DNA of 56,473 nucleotides from RZZS01 sp964498755. GTDB lineage: Bacteria > Pseudomonadota > Alphaproteobacteria > Micavibrionales > Micavibrionaceae. The stretch is from positions 1 to 56,473 of the forward strand of contig CAZCIB010000013.1 of assembly GCA_964498755.1 (NCBI GenBank), read 5' to 3'. Position 1 is the first letter of the stretch. Each line of letters starts with the position of its first letter. Both the position numbers and the translations under genes were made by a program. Positions 1 to 8,740 of the stretch are shown here, one piece after another. The notes beneath the pieces were generated by a model. The model was given only the letters and a program-made list of their open reading frames with translations, did no database searches and was not told the DNA's origin.

Positions 1-29
1 GATCCATCACCGCCTTCCCATGGATAATA

Positions 30-479
30 TCATCCAATGAACCCTAAATGGTATTGTATTCTCTCACTGGAATATCCAACTTTGATCCGGCCAATAACCT
101 GACTTTTATCGGGAGAGGATATCTCATACGTCCTGTTGATGTCCGGGTTTTCTTCTTCGCCGTCAGGGTGCGAGACAATCAGCTCGCCTTCGGCGTCGTA
201 TATTTCGGCGCTGACAAAATCAGGATCCGACTCCAAAGCCTGCAGATAGGTTTTTGCGAGTTCATAATCGAAGTTCCAGAGCGGCGTCGCCAGGCTTTTG
301 GAGACGATTGTGCCGACCTGATTGATTTTTTCTTCAAGAGAAGCGCGGCCACGCTGTTCGGAATTGTACGACAACGCCGCGACGCTGATGGCGATAATGG
401 TCAGGAGCAAAAGCGTCGCCGAAATGAGGAAAGGGTAGAGAATGGATGATTGCAGTTTGTTTTTAATGTTTTTTATCAA
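30..479 (-). CDS. Membrane sensor protein, N-terminal fragment
   Basis: The reading frame starts at a TTG preceded by AAGGG and codes for 149 residues. Residues about 13-35 are a strongly hydrophobic membrane segment, followed by an extracytoplasmic stretch with a sensor-like pattern (LWNFDYE near residue 67, then FVSAEIYDAEGEL). It stops just where the second membrane helix and a signalling domain would be expected in histidine kinases or cyclases of this type. A different frame stays open to the window edge after the stop, so this may be a frameshifted or truncated sensor, or a short gene followed by another. It lies 49 bp downstream of a periplasmic binding protein gene on the same strand and may be its signalling partner. 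The output domain cannot be seen. Confidence 0.5.
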   Translation of the reverse strand: MIKNIKNKLQSSILYPFLISATLLLLTIIAISVAALSYNSEQRGRASLEEKINQVGTIVSKSLATPLWNFDYELAKTYLQALESDPDFVSAEIYDAEGELIVSHPDGEEENPDINRTYEISSPDKSQVIGRIKVGYSSERIQYHLGFIG

Positions 480-528
480 GTCTTTACCCTTTTCCGTTTA
501 CTCGTTTTACTCAGAAGTGATTAAAGCC

Positions 529-1245
529 TTATTCGCCGACATATTTGTTGAAAATGGCTTCGTAGGCGCCGTCTGCCCGGATTTCTTCCATGGCGGCCTT
601 GATCTTCTCGACGGCTTCGGCGTCCATGTCCTTGTTTCCGGCCAGCCAGATTTCGGACGTTTTGACGGCGTCGCCGAAGGTCAGTTCGGATAGGGCGTTG
701 CCCTCGCTTTTCCAGACATAAGCGGCGCGGTGGTCAACCGTGTACCAGCCGTCAACGCGCCCGGCTTTCAGCATTCTGGCTCCCAGCTCGACTTTCGGAA
801 CGACCTGCTGGTTGCCGAATTCCCTGGAATCAAGCGCGCGCTTGCGCGGGGTGCCGTCAAGGACAGCGATTTTTGTAAGGCTTTCGGCTTCCTCGTAGGT
901 GTTTACCGGGTCGCCCGTCGTCACAAAAACGTCACTGGAATCGACGAGTTTTGTGATCCAGCTGTAATTCGGCTCGCGCGCTTCCGTGCGGGTCAGGCCG
1001 AATACGAGCGTATTCGGCGTGTCCTGCGCGACGCTTTGCGCGCGCTTCCAGGGCATGTATTCAATCGTGATATTCACCCCGGAGCGTTTGGCGATTTCCT
1101 CGACCAGTTCATGATTAATGCCGGGCTGCGTTTAACCGGCCCCGATCGTATAAGGCGGCAGTTCCGCGGTCACGGCCCTGATGTCTTGCGCGCTGGCGGG
1201 TAAAGCCAGCATGACGAGCGCTAAGGATAATGTGATAAGGCGCAT
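529..1245 (-). pseudogene. Periplasmic solute-binding protein (SBP_bac_3 type) with in-frame stop
   Basis: Read from the ATG at 1245, the frame gives a signal peptide (MRLITLSLALVMLALPASA, then QDIRAVTAELPPYTIGAG) and then a TAA stop at 1132-1134. The same frame resumes immediately as TQPGINHELVEEIAKRSGV and continues to 529 as a complete amino-acid-binding-protein-like fold (MPWKRAQ, EFGNQQ, VDGWYTVDH, WLAGNKD). Nothing is shifted, so one nonsense change (for instance CAA to TAA) explains the break. The full length of 238 codons matches small extracellular solute-binding proteins of family 3. It may be a true pseudogene, a recoded stop or a sequencing error. It sits upstream of the sensor fragment on the same strand, which suggests a former ligand-sensing pair. 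Confidence 0.75.
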
Positions 1246-1393
1246 TTCTTTTCCCTCGTGTTTTGTTTGAGTGCTTTTTTAGAATCTGACGTGCATCGTA
1301 CAATGCGCGGCGAAAAATAAAAAGCCTTGATCTAAGTATTCATCGCTGAGAGAATTCTGTGGAAACAAATAAAAAACTGGCAGGAGAAAGTAC

Positions 1394-2815
1394 ATGAAAA
1401 AAAACGGGCTAATTGTTGAGAATAATTATCGCTATGGTGGTAAAAGAAAAGCTCTTATGCTTGGCGCGGCTTTTGTCGCTTTGACATTCGCGCCTCTAGG
1501 CGCCGCGCATGCCGCGAGCGACGAGGAGGTCGCCGAGTTGAAGGCGCAGATTCAAATGCTCATGGAAAAGGTTGAGCAGCTTGAGAAAGCCAACGAGATG
1601 CAAGCCGAGCGCCAGAATAAGCTGGAAACGAAAGTCGCGTCAGGCGCGCTGCCCGCGCCGCAGTACGAGCCCGCCGAAAACGCAGTAACCGGCGGCGAGG
1701 TTCCGGGCTCGTTCAAGCTTCCGGGGACGAATACCTCCGTGAAAATCGGCGGCTATGTGAAGACGGACGTGATTTATGACGTTGATAACGCCAGCCGGAG
1801 CGGCGCGTTGCAGGATCTGACCCGTTTTGCCGCAATTCCTCTTGATGGCGGCGCGGATTCGAACGAGCAGAACTTCCGCTTTCACGCCAAGCAAAGCCGG
1901 ATTAATCTGGCGACATACACGCCGAGCGAATACGGCACGGTCAAGACTTATATCGAAGGCGACTTTTTCAATGGCGAAGGAACCGAGACGTTTTCAAACA
2001 GCTCGGGTTTTCGCTTGCGTCACGCCTATGGCGAGATCGGCGGGTTCCTGGCCGGACAGACCTGGTCGAACTTTATGGACATGGCGGCTTATCCCGAGAC
2101 AATTGATTTCGGCGCGACCGTGGGCCGGACATTTATAAGACAGGGGCAGTTGCGTTACACGCATGATTTCAGCGATACGCTTGATCTGGCTCTTGCGATT
2201 GAAAACCCGGCTGCGGACGTCTCGGAGGACGTAGGCAATTCCCAGCAGGAGCTTGACGATCTGCCTGATTTCACAGCGCGTCTCACCAAATCCGGAGACT
2301 TCGGCAGCCTGTCACTGCGTGGTATGGCCAGACAGATTCAGGTCCGGGACGTATCAAGCGGGGATGAAGAGGAGGAATTCGGCTACGGCGTTGGCCTGTC
2401 CGGCAAGATCAAGGTCGGCGCAAAGGACGATATCCGCTTTGACGTGAAATACGGGGACGGCATCGGCCGCTATATCTTTGACGTCGGCCTTAACGGCAAG
2501 GCCGCCGCGTTTGACGATACGCCCGGCGTTCTGGAAACGCAGGAAGCCTGGGGCGGTTACGTCGGTTACCGCCACTGGTGGACGGACGTTCTGCGTTCCA
2601 ACGTTTATTTCGGCTACGTCTCGCAGGATAACGAATCCTTCCTGGACCCGGACGCCGTGAACGAGGAGGTTTACTCTGTCCACGGCAACCTGCTCTGGGA
2701 CGTTACCAAGAAAGTCCGCGTCGGCGGCGAGGTAATCCACGGCGCGCGTGAGACCGAATCCGGCCTCGAAGGCGACGGCACCCGCCTGCAGTTCGGCGCG
2801 TATTACTTCTTCTAG
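1394..2815 (+). CDS. DcaP-like trimeric outer-membrane porin
   Basis: A 473-residue outer-membrane protein. A clear AGGAG lies eight bases before the ATG. The N terminus is long and basic before a signal peptide ending GAAHA (about residue 40). Residues about 45-80 form a heptad-rich coiled coil (VAELKAQIQMLMEKVEQLE), then comes a beta-barrel with KIGGYVKTDVIYD, FRFHAKQSRINLAT and YIEGDFF, and a terminal GAYYFF with the C-terminal phenylalanine used for outer-membrane assembly. This order (coiled coil, then the KxGGYxK strand) is that of DcaP-type porins, which take up dicarboxylates and other small anions; the substrate here is unknown. A second possible start (MLGAAF) at 1457 has a weaker context. 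It is monocistronic and ends in a strong terminator. Confidence 0.8.
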   Translation: MKKNGLIVENNYRYGGKRKALMLGAAFVALTFAPLGAAHAASDEEVAELKAQIQMLMEKVEQLEKANEMQAERQNKLETKVASGALPAPQYEPAENAVTGGEVPGSFKLPGTNTSVKIGGYVKTDVIYDVDNASRSGALQDLTRFAAIPLDGGADSNEQNFRFHAKQSRINLATYTPSEYGTVKTYIEGDFFNGEGTETFSNSSGFRLRHAYGEIGGFLAGQTWSNFMDMAAYPETIDFGATVGRTFIRQGQLRYTHDFSDTLDLALAIENPAADVSEDVGNSQQELDDLPDFTARLTKSGDFGSLSLRGMARQIQVRDVSSGDEEEEFGYGVGLSGKIKVGAKDDIRFDVKYGDGIGRYIFDVGLNGKAAAFDDTPGVLETQEAWGGYVGYRHWWTDVLRSNVYFGYVSQDNESFLDPDAVNEEVYSVHGNLLWDVTKKVRVGGEVIHGARETESGLEGDGTRLQFGAYYFF

Positions 2816-2844
2816 AAGTCGGCGGTTGAAGGAGACCACAGGCA

Positions 2845-2876
2845 GAGGGCGCGACGATTATCGCGCCCTCTTTTTT
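2845..2876 (+). terminator. Intrinsic terminator of the porin gene
   Basis: A perfect 10-bp stem (GAGGGCGCGA, 2845-2854, paired with 2861-2870), a six-base loop and a run of six T follow the porin stop by about 30 bases. The next gene converges from the other strand. Confidence 0.9.
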
Positions 2877-2885
2877 ACTCGGAAA

Positions 2886-3770
2886 CTAAATTCTGATCTC
2901 ATACCGTCCCGCCAAATGCTGGATGAATTGCCAGGCGACGCGGCCCGAGCGCCCGCCGCGGGTTTTTGCCCATTCGAGAGCCTGCGCATGCAGCAAATCC
3001 TCGCGCAGGGGGATTTTGTAGTTGTCCGCGTAATTGCCGACCATGGCGAGGTATTCGTCCTGCGAGCAGGGATAAAAGCCTAGCCAGAGCCCGAACCTGT
3101 CTGAGAGAGACACTTTTTCCTCAAGCGACTCGCCCGACTGAATGCCGGAGCTGCGCTCATTCTCGATCATCTCGCGCGGCATGAGATGGCGGCGGTTCGA
3201 TGTCGCGTAAAACAAGACGTTATCCGGCCTTGCCTCGATCCCGCCTTCAAGCACGACTTTCAGGGACTTATAGCGCGAGTCGTGCGCATCAAACGAAAGA
3301 TCGTCGCAGAACAGGATAAATTTCTTGTCATCCGCAGTGCGCAGAACATCAAGCAGGTCCGGCAGCGTATCAAGATCCTCGCGAAAAATTTCGATCAGGA
3401 TCAGCGGCGTTTTGACCTCCTTGATCACGCGGGCGTGAACGGCCTTGACGAGCGAGCTTTTGCCCATGCCGCGCGAACCCCAGAGCAGGGCGTTATTGGC
3501 GCTGTAGCCGTAGGCGAATTGCCGCGTGTTCTGAATCAGGATTTCGGTTTGCTGCTCAAGGCCGACCAAAAGATCAAGCGGCAGAGCGCCGGTTTTGCTA
3601 ACGGGTTTCAGCGCCTGCCGCCGCGGTTGCCACAGCCAGGCATTGGCGTTGCGCCAGTCGGGCGCGCCAGGGCGCAGGATGTTGTTCTGCCGCTCCAGCG
3701 CCAGCGCCATGCGCTCCAGCAGCGCAAGGGCTTTGCTGATAAGGCCTTTAGAAATTTCTCTTTGCGCCAT
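2886..3770 (-). CDS. DUF815-family ATP-binding protein
   Basis: A 294-residue AAA-like ATPase of the DUF815 family, cytoplasmic. The Walker A motif is visible as GSRGMGKSS near residues 98-106, preceded by NALLWG; the Walker B-like segment is FILFCDDLSF and a sensor segment is LFYATSNRRHLMP. The C terminus has GRSGRVAWQFIQHLAG, typical of this family. Members are widespread in proteobacteria and often sit beside yajC-secDF in alphaproteobacteria, as here, divergently from yajC. The client or cellular role is not established. Length matches the family and the ATG start gives the expected N terminus. Confidence 0.8.
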   Translation of the reverse strand: MAQREISKGLISKALALLERMALALERQNNILRPGAPDWRNANAWLWQPRRQALKPVSKTGALPLDLLVGLEQQTEILIQNTRQFAYGYSANNALLWGSRGMGKSSLVKAVHARVIKEVKTPLILIEIFREDLDTLPDLLDVLRTADDKKFILFCDDLSFDAHDSRYKSLKVVLEGGIEARPDNVLFYATSNRRHLMPREMIENERSSGIQSGESLEEKVSLSDRFGLWLGFYPCSQDEYLAMVGNYADNYKIPLREDLLHAQALEWAKTRGGRSGRVAWQFIQHLAGRYEIRI

Positions 3771-3800
3771 GAATTTTCGGTCTTCTGCTTTACAGGTTTT

Positions 3801-3977
3801 TAACCGCGAATGAACGCTAATGTATAGCGCGAAGCGCTGTATTCAACGCAGAGAGATCACAGAGCGCACAGAGTTTATATAGCTTAAAACACTCTGTGTC
3901 CTCAGTGCGCTCTGTGTTGTGAAGAGACTACGCCTTCGGCGTTGAATTTGAGCTTATTCGTGTTCATTCGTGGTTAA
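3801..3977. repeat. Nested palindromic element with 10-bp arm repeats
   Basis: This fills most of the gap between the DUF815 gene and yajC. The outer arms carry 10-base-spaced units (CGCGAATGAA CGCTAAT at 3803 on the left; ATTCGTGTTC ATTCGTGGTT on the right). A middle pair is a perfect 9-bp match (ATTCAACGC 3841-3849, GCGTTGAAT 3940-3948). An inner pair is built of CACAGAG / CTCTGTG units. Related outer arms occur at about 6.33-6.41 kb and 46.75-47.01 kb. No ORF is plausible inside. Confidence 0.8.
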
Positions 3978-4005
3978 AAAAAACGTTATTTTCAAAACTG
4001 TCTGA

Positions 4006-4033
4006 TTGCCTTTGAACGCATATGCGTTATAGT
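4006..4033 (+). promoter_or_regulatory. Putative sigma-70-type promoter of the yajC-sec operon
   Basis: TTGCCT (4006-4011), a 16-base spacer and TATAGT (4028-4033) lie about 48 bases before the yajC ATG and just outside the upstream palindromic element. Pattern match only. Confidence 0.45.
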
Positions 4034-4080
4034 CCGCAGTTAATCAGAAAAATGTAAATTGTTAAAGGAGTGAGTGAGAA

Positions 4081-4539
4081 ATGCTGATTTCAACCGCCTA
4101 CGCCGCTGGACAGACCGCTGCAGAAACGCCGGGCGGCGCGGAGGTGTTTATCTGGAATATGGGGCTGATCGTTATTCTGGTCGCGCTGTTTTATTTTCTG
4201 CTGATCATGCCGCAGCAAAAGCGATTTAAAGAGCACAAGGCTATGCTGGATTCGCTGCGCAAGGGTGATAAAGTCATCACCGGCGGCGGTTTGCTTGGCA
4301 AAATCGACAAAGTCGTTGATGAGAACGAAGTGGTTCTCGACCTTGGCGGCGGCGTGAAAGTGACTGCGCTGCGCTCGACCATCCAGACGAAAAACGACCC
4401 GATCCTTAACCCTGCTAAAAACGATAACAAGGGTAAAAAGGAAGAAGAAAAGAAGGAAGATAACAAGAAGAAAGACGAACAGAAAGACAAGAAGGAAACA
4501 GAGCCTTCCGGGGATAAGAAGAAGGGCAAGGGCTCTTAA
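4081..4539 (+). CDS. yajC: Sec translocase accessory subunit YajC
   Basis: A 152-residue small membrane protein that associates with SecDF and the SecYEG channel in the inner membrane. Residues about 23-42 form a single transmembrane helix ending in the family signature FYFLLIMPQQKR, followed by a conserved cytoplasmic part (KGDKVITGGGLLGKI, then VKVTALRSTI). The family usually ends near residue 110. Here about 40 extra residues, nearly all Lys, Glu, Asp and Asn, make a highly charged tail. The start follows AAAGGAG. It heads yajC-secD-secF, a usual alphaproteobacterial order. Confidence 0.95.
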   Translation: MLISTAYAAGQTAAETPGGAEVFIWNMGLIVILVALFYFLLIMPQQKRFKEHKAMLDSLRKGDKVITGGGLLGKIDKVVDENEVVLDLGGGVKVTALRSTIQTKNDPILNPAKNDNKGKKEEEKKEDNKKKDEQKDKKETEPSGDKKKGKGS

Positions 4540-4558
4540 GTTAACAATAACCTGAATC

Positions 4559-4652
4559 GTCACCCGCAAGGGAACATCTTGACCGAAGCAATCCATAGCG
4601 AGTATGGATTGCCGCGTCGGCCTGAAGGCCTCCTCGCAATGACGACGTAGAG
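4559..4652. repeat. Dispersed palindromic repeat (CGCAATGACG family)
   Basis: It lies between yajC and secD. The core is GAAGCAATCCATA, then TATGGATTGCCGCG, and it ends CTCGCAATGACG. The same family, with both ends intact, occurs at 27433-27516. Repeats of this type (CGTCATTGCGAG … CTCGCAATGACG) are scattered in many bacterial genomes. It is transcribed within the sec operon. Confidence 0.75.
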
Positions 4653-4685
4653 AGAATAACGAAATAACGTCAGAGAATAAAACAC

Positions 4686-6248
4686 ATGGTCCATATTCCC
4701 CGCTGGAAAGTGATAGCCGTTATTCTGGTTTGCCTGTTCGGGCTGCTGTACAGCGCGCCGAATTTGCTGGGCGGCGAGACGCGCGCCTGGATGCAGGAAA
4801 ATCTTCCCGGCTGGATGCCGACGCAGGCGGTGAATCTCGGCCTTGATCTGCGCGGCGGCTCGCATCTGCTGCTTGAGGTTGATATCGACACCGTCATCCG
4901 CGAGCGTTCCGAGGGGGTCGTTGACGGCGTACGTCCGGAACTGCGTGAACAACGGATCGGCTATACCCGGATTACGGCTCTTCCGGGCGGCGGCGTTCGC
5001 TTGAAATTGCGCGATATTGAGCAGGCGGGAAGCGCGCGAGAGATTCTGCGCGACATCGAAAGCGGGCTTGAAATCACAACGGATGAAGATGTGGTCGAGG
5101 CCGTGTTCAGCGATGCCATGCTAAAACAAATCCGTGACCAGACCATCGCGCAATCCATTGAAATTGTTCGCCGCCGCGTTGATGAAACAGGAACGCGCGA
5201 GCCCGTGATTCAAAGACAGGGTGAGGACCGTATCCTGATCCAGATTCCCGGTTTGGATAATCCGCAACGCATTAAAGAGCTTCTCGGCAAGACCGCAAAA
5301 CTGACCTTTCATCTGGTTGATGAAGGCGGAAGCGGCGGACGCCACAGCGCCGGCTCCAAGCTTTACCCTTTTGCCGAGGACCCGAACCAGACCTTGCCCG
5401 TGAAGCGCCGCGCGCTGATCACCGGCGATATGCTGACCAGCGCGTCGTTTTGTAACGACCAGTTTGGACAGGCGGCCGTGTGTTTCCGTTTTAACGGGAT
5501 CGGCACGAAGAGGTTCTGCGACATTACCCGCGAGAACGTGAACAAGCCGTTCGCCGTTATTCTGGACGGTGAAGTCGTTACGGCGCCGAATATCAATGAG
5601 CCGATATGCGGCGGGCAGGGTCAGATTACCGGGAACTTCACCGTTCAGGAAGCCAATGACGTTGCGCTTTTATTGCGCGCCGGCGCGCTGCCTGCGCCTT
5701 TGAATGTCCTGGAAGAGCGCACGGTTGGGCCTTCGCTCGGCGAAGATTCCGTCGAGGCCGGTAAAAAAGCCAGCCTGATCGGGCTTGCGCTTGTGATTGT
5801 CTTCATGGCGGCGGCTTATGCGCGGTTCGGAATGATGGCCGACGCGGCGCTGCTTGTTAATATCGCGCTGATTTTCGCCGTGCTGTCTGGATTGCAGGCG
5901 ACGCTGACTTTGCCGGGGATTGCCGGGATCGTTTTGACGGTCGGCATGGCGGTGGACGCAAACGTGCTGATTTTCGAGCGTATACGCGAGGAAATCCGCG
6001 CGGGCCGGACGCCGATTTCGGCGATAGACAGCGGCTATAAACAGGTGATGAGCACGATTATCGACGCGAACCTGACGACGCTGATTGCCGCGGCGATCCT
6101 GTTCTCGTTCGGCACGGGCCCGATCAAGGGCTTCGCCGTGACGCTGGCGATCGGGATTTTGACCTCGCTGTTCTCGGCGATTATGGTGACGCGCCTGATC
6201 CTTGTAACCTGGTTGCACAAGACAAAACCGGCGGAGCTGAAGATATAG
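4686..6248 (+). CDS. secD: Protein translocase subunit SecD
   Basis: A 520-residue inner-membrane RND-type subunit that, with SecF, uses the proton gradient to pull exported proteins through SecYEG. The N-terminal helix is at residues about 7-25, followed by the family signature NLGLDLRGGSHLLLEVD. The large periplasmic P1 domain has IVRRRVDETGTREPVIQRQG, then DGEVVTAPNINEPI and ALLLRAGALPAPL. Six transmembrane helices follow, with GMAVDANVLIFERIREE and the terminal FGTGPIKGFAVTLAIGI. Length is normal. A strong AGGAGG lies right after the stop codon but no gene start uses it now (see secF). Confidence 0.97.
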   Translation: MVHIPRWKVIAVILVCLFGLLYSAPNLLGGETRAWMQENLPGWMPTQAVNLGLDLRGGSHLLLEVDIDTVIRERSEGVVDGVRPELREQRIGYTRITALPGGGVRLKLRDIEQAGSAREILRDIESGLEITTDEDVVEAVFSDAMLKQIRDQTIAQSIEIVRRRVDETGTREPVIQRQGEDRILIQIPGLDNPQRIKELLGKTAKLTFHLVDEGGSGGRHSAGSKLYPFAEDPNQTLPVKRRALITGDMLTSASFCNDQFGQAAVCFRFNGIGTKRFCDITRENVNKPFAVILDGEVVTAPNINEPICGGQGQITGNFTVQEANDVALLLRAGALPAPLNVLEERTVGPSLGEDSVEAGKKASLIGLALVIVFMAAAYARFGMMADAALLVNIALIFAVLSGLQATLTLPGIAGIVLTVGMAVDANVLIFERIREEIRAGRTPISAIDSGYKQVMSTIIDANLTTLIAAAILFSFGTGPIKGFAVTLAIGILTSLFSAIMVTRLILVTWLHKTKPAELKI

Positions 6249-6260
6249 GAGGATGTTTAT

Positions 6261-6470
6261 GAACCACAAAGTCACAAAGACGCAAAGAACACAAAGATCA
6301 CGAGAAGAAAAACGCGCCGCAGGCATTCTAATAACCGCGAATGGACGCTAATCCACGCGAATAGTCCTCCAAGAAAATTTGCGTTCATTTGTGTTTATTC
6401 GCGGTAAAAAAACGCGCTTCGCGTATTTAGAAGAACTTTGTGATCCTGGTGTGCTTGGTGGTTGAAAAAG
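6261..6470. repeat. Nested palindromic element with 8-bp outer and 10-bp inner arms, between secD and secF
   Basis: The outer arms are tandem, roughly 8-base units (CCACAAAG TCACAAAG ACGCAAAG from 6264; the complement of CCACCAAG … ATCACAAAG at 6436-6463). The inner arms are 10-base units (CGCGAATGGA CGCTAATCCA CGCGAATAG at about 6335; GCGTTCATTT GTGTTTATTC GCGGT at about 6381). It fills nearly the whole secD-secF gap and starts directly after a Shine-Dalgarno-like AGGAGG and a short ATG. Confidence 0.8.
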
Positions 6471-6495
6471 AAAAACGAACAAACGGATTTATAAT

Positions 6496-7446
6496 ATGAA
6501 ACCCCTTAGACTGGTGCCCGACGACACGAAGATTGATTTCATACGCATGCGCTTTGCCGCGTTCGCGTTTTCAGCGTTACTGATCGCCGGATCGATTGGC
6601 GCGATTGTGACGCAAGGGCTTAATTTCGGGATTGATTTTACCGGCGGCACGCTGATTGAAATCCGCCTTGACGAGGCGCCTGATATCGGCGCGCTGAGGG
6701 ACCGCCTTAACGGCCTTGGCTTCGGCGATATCCAGATCCAGGAATTCGGCTCGGAAACCGACCTTTTGCTCCGTATGCCGGAACAGGAAGGCGGGCCGGA
6801 CGCTCAGCAGGCCGCCATTAACACGGTCCGGGAAAATATAAACGAGAAGTTTGGAGAAGACGCCGTCGAATACCGCCGCACGGAATTCGTTGGGCCGCAG
6901 GTGGGGGAGGAACTGAAGAAGAAAGGCCTCTACGCGATCCTGTTTTCTCTTGCTGGCATTCTCGCCTATATCTGGTTTCGGTTTGAATGGCAGTTCGGCG
7001 TGGCGGCGATTATTGCGCTCGCGCACGATGCGATTTTCACGATCGGGCTGTTTTCGGTTATGCAATGGCAGTTTGATTTATCGACCGTTGCGGCTGTGCT
7101 GATGATTGCCGGGTATTCGATTAACGATACCGTCGTCGTGTTCGACCGGGTGCGCGAGAACTTGCGCAAATACAAGAAAAAAGCGCTTTCAGAGGTCTTT
7201 AACCTATCGATCAACCAGATGCTGGCGCGCTCAATAATGACTTCTCTGACGACGCTGCTGGCCCTTGTCGCGCTGTGGACGTTCGGCGGGGAGGTGATCC
7301 GCGGTTTTATCAATGCGCTGATCGTCGGCATTCTGATCGGGACGTATTCGTCCGTCTTCGTGGCGACGCCGGCGCTGCTTTATCTGGGTATCCGTAAAAA
7401 CGCCGGTCAGGGTACGGACGAAAGCGCGCAAGCCTCGGAGGCGTGA
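6496..7446 (+). CDS. secF: Protein translocase subunit SecF
   Basis: A 316-residue partner of SecD in the inner membrane. Helix 1 is followed by GLNFGIDFTGGTLIEIR, the SecF signature. Five more helices follow, including RFEWQFGVAAIIALAHDAI, GYSINDTVVVFDRVREN and SINQMLARSIMTSLTTLLAL. Length is normal. The base context before the ATG (TTTATAAT) contains no recognisable Shine-Dalgarno; the good one lies 240 bases upstream, beyond the palindromic element. It ends in TGATG shared with the next gene, so those two are probably translationally coupled. Confidence 0.96.
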   Translation: MKPLRLVPDDTKIDFIRMRFAAFAFSALLIAGSIGAIVTQGLNFGIDFTGGTLIEIRLDEAPDIGALRDRLNGLGFGDIQIQEFGSETDLLLRMPEQEGGPDAQQAAINTVRENINEKFGEDAVEYRRTEFVGPQVGEELKKKGLYAILFSLAGILAYIWFRFEWQFGVAAIIALAHDAIFTIGLFSVMQWQFDLSTVAAVLMIAGYSINDTVVVFDRVRENLRKYKKKALSEVFNLSINQMLARSIMTSLTTLLALVALWTFGGEVIRGFINALIVGILIGTYSSVFVATPALLYLGIRKNAGQGTDESAQASEA

Positions 7447-7823
7447 TGGATATCACGCCGCTGGTGCATGAAAGCGTTAAGGTCGTTCAGGGCTACGGTC
7501 CCGGTTTCTTCCGCATTAACGGCGTCATTTACCGCCAGAGCGTTCTGGTGACGGCGGACAAGGTTGTGGAAATATCTGTGGACAACGCCGAAGACGGCTT
7601 GCAAATCAGGGAGATGGAAGAGTTTCTGGGTCTTGTGGGTAAGCTGGAATTGCTGTTGATTGGAACGGGCAGCTATTTCAGCCCGTTAAAAGAAGAAGAT
7701 CGCTTAAGGCTTAAAGGAAAAAATCTGTCTGTCGATCTTATGGACTCTGGGGCTGCATGTCGGACGTACAATGTCCTCGTCGCTGAGCAGCGACGTGCGG
7801 GGGCAGTATTAATTCCGGCTTAG
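7446..7823 (+). CDS. Mth938-like domain protein
   Basis: A small protein of about 125 residues of the Mth938/DUF498 family (related to human AAMDC/NDUFAF3). Visible features are GYGPGFFRINGVIYRQSVLV, a GTGSYFSPL segment and the C-terminal RTYNVLVAEQRRAGAVLIP. The ATG shares one base with the secF stop (TGATG); an in-frame GTG one codon earlier is also possible. Alphaproteobacteria often carry this gene directly after secF. The molecular function is not established; NDUFAF3 is a complex I assembly factor. Its 3' end overlaps the convergent phosphoesterase by 86 bases. Confidence 0.85.
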   Translation: MDITPLVHESVKVVQGYGPGFFRINGVIYRQSVLVTADKVVEISVDNAEDGLQIREMEEFLGLVGKLELLLIGTGSYFSPLKEEDRLRLKGKNLSVDLMDSGAACRTYNVLVAEQRRAGAVLIPA

Positions 7824-8685
7824 TGTCCGTCTGTTCCGGCGGACGCAAAAGTACCGTTGTCTCGTACATTCCATATCCGTGTCTCTCAATATGCGCAACT
7901 CGCCGGTCTATATCCACGCCGATAAAAGCAAAAGCGCCGTAAGGTTCATGCGCGTCGGGGACGCACTCCGTGGCGGATTGCAACGACATGCAGAAATAGC
8001 CGGGCCTTTTCACCTCAAAATGATCGATGTGCAGATGCCCGTTTATTACGCCGATCAGATTGGGCGCGCTGTCAAGGATGTCCTGAAGCTCTCTATGCTG
8101 CGGGTAATAAACGTGACCGCGCGTTACGTCGTGGCTGGTAAGGAAAGTTTCAAGCCCTGCCTCCGGCGTAAAGATCGGCGCATGAGAAAATACGATTGAC
8201 GGCGCCTCGGCGCTTTTCAGCTCACTGTCCAGCCAAGCGAGGTCTTTTTCAATGTTTGGTAGAAGGTCGTTCGTAACTTTAACCTCGGGCCGGAAGTAGA
8301 CAAGGTGAAGGCCTTTATAATACTCGCTTGACGAGAAGGGTGTTTCTTCCGTGACGTCGAACCAGTCTTTATGTTCAAGATACTTGCGCTCGTTATTCCC
8401 CGGAAGTCTGCGGATTGAGCCATCGAAGTCTTTGCTTTTTTCTACGACCAAGGCCAGGTTTTCGCGGTCTTCCTGTTTGCCGTAGCCGGAAATTGCGTCG
8501 CCAAGATCAATGATTTTGCTAATCCGTGATCTCTGTACGCCTTCTCTCCCAGGCTCTGAAGCCTTCCAGAAACATTCGCCTAATATGTCTAGAGCATTAT
8601 CCCCGCGGCGGCGGACATGCTGATTAAATGCCTGACGCGGCGCATGCAGATCAGTAATTACGCCAAGATGAACGAGTCCGGCCAT
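7738..8685 (-). CDS. Calcineurin-like metallophosphoesterase
   Basis: About 315 residues with the five metallophosphoesterase motifs in order: TDLHA near residue 11 (D-x-H), IDLGDA (GD), LPGNNE (GNxE), FSHAP (H) and NGHLH (GHxH). These bind two metal ions and hydrolyse phosphomono- or diesters; the substrate is unknown. There is no signal peptide, so it is probably cytoplasmic. ATG was chosen over the preceding in-frame GTG. The gene sits on the opposite strand inside the sec/Mth938/squalene-synthase run, and its 3' end overlaps the Mth938 gene by 86 bases. That is a long convergent overlap, suggesting later insertion or a run-on C terminus (the last 30 residues are low in family character). 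Confidence 0.8.
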   Translation of the reverse strand: MAGLVHLGVITDLHAPRQAFNQHVRRRGDNALDILGECFWKASEPGREGVQRSRISKIIDLGDAISGYGKQEDRENLALVVEKSKDFDGSIRRLPGNNERKYLEHKDWFDVTEETPFSSSEYYKGLHLVYFRPEVKVTNDLLPNIEKDLAWLDSELKSAEAPSIVFSHAPIFTPEAGLETFLTSHDVTRGHVYYPQHRELQDILDSAPNLIGVINGHLHIDHFEVKRPGYFCMSLQSATECVPDAHEPYGAFAFIGVDIDRRVAHIERHGYGMYETTVLLRPPEQTDTKPELILPPHVAAQRRGHCTSDMQPQSP

Positions 8686-8740
8686 CACGCCTCGCTTTTA
8701 CTCTATTACACACCCAATAAAATTCTACGCGCATCATTTA

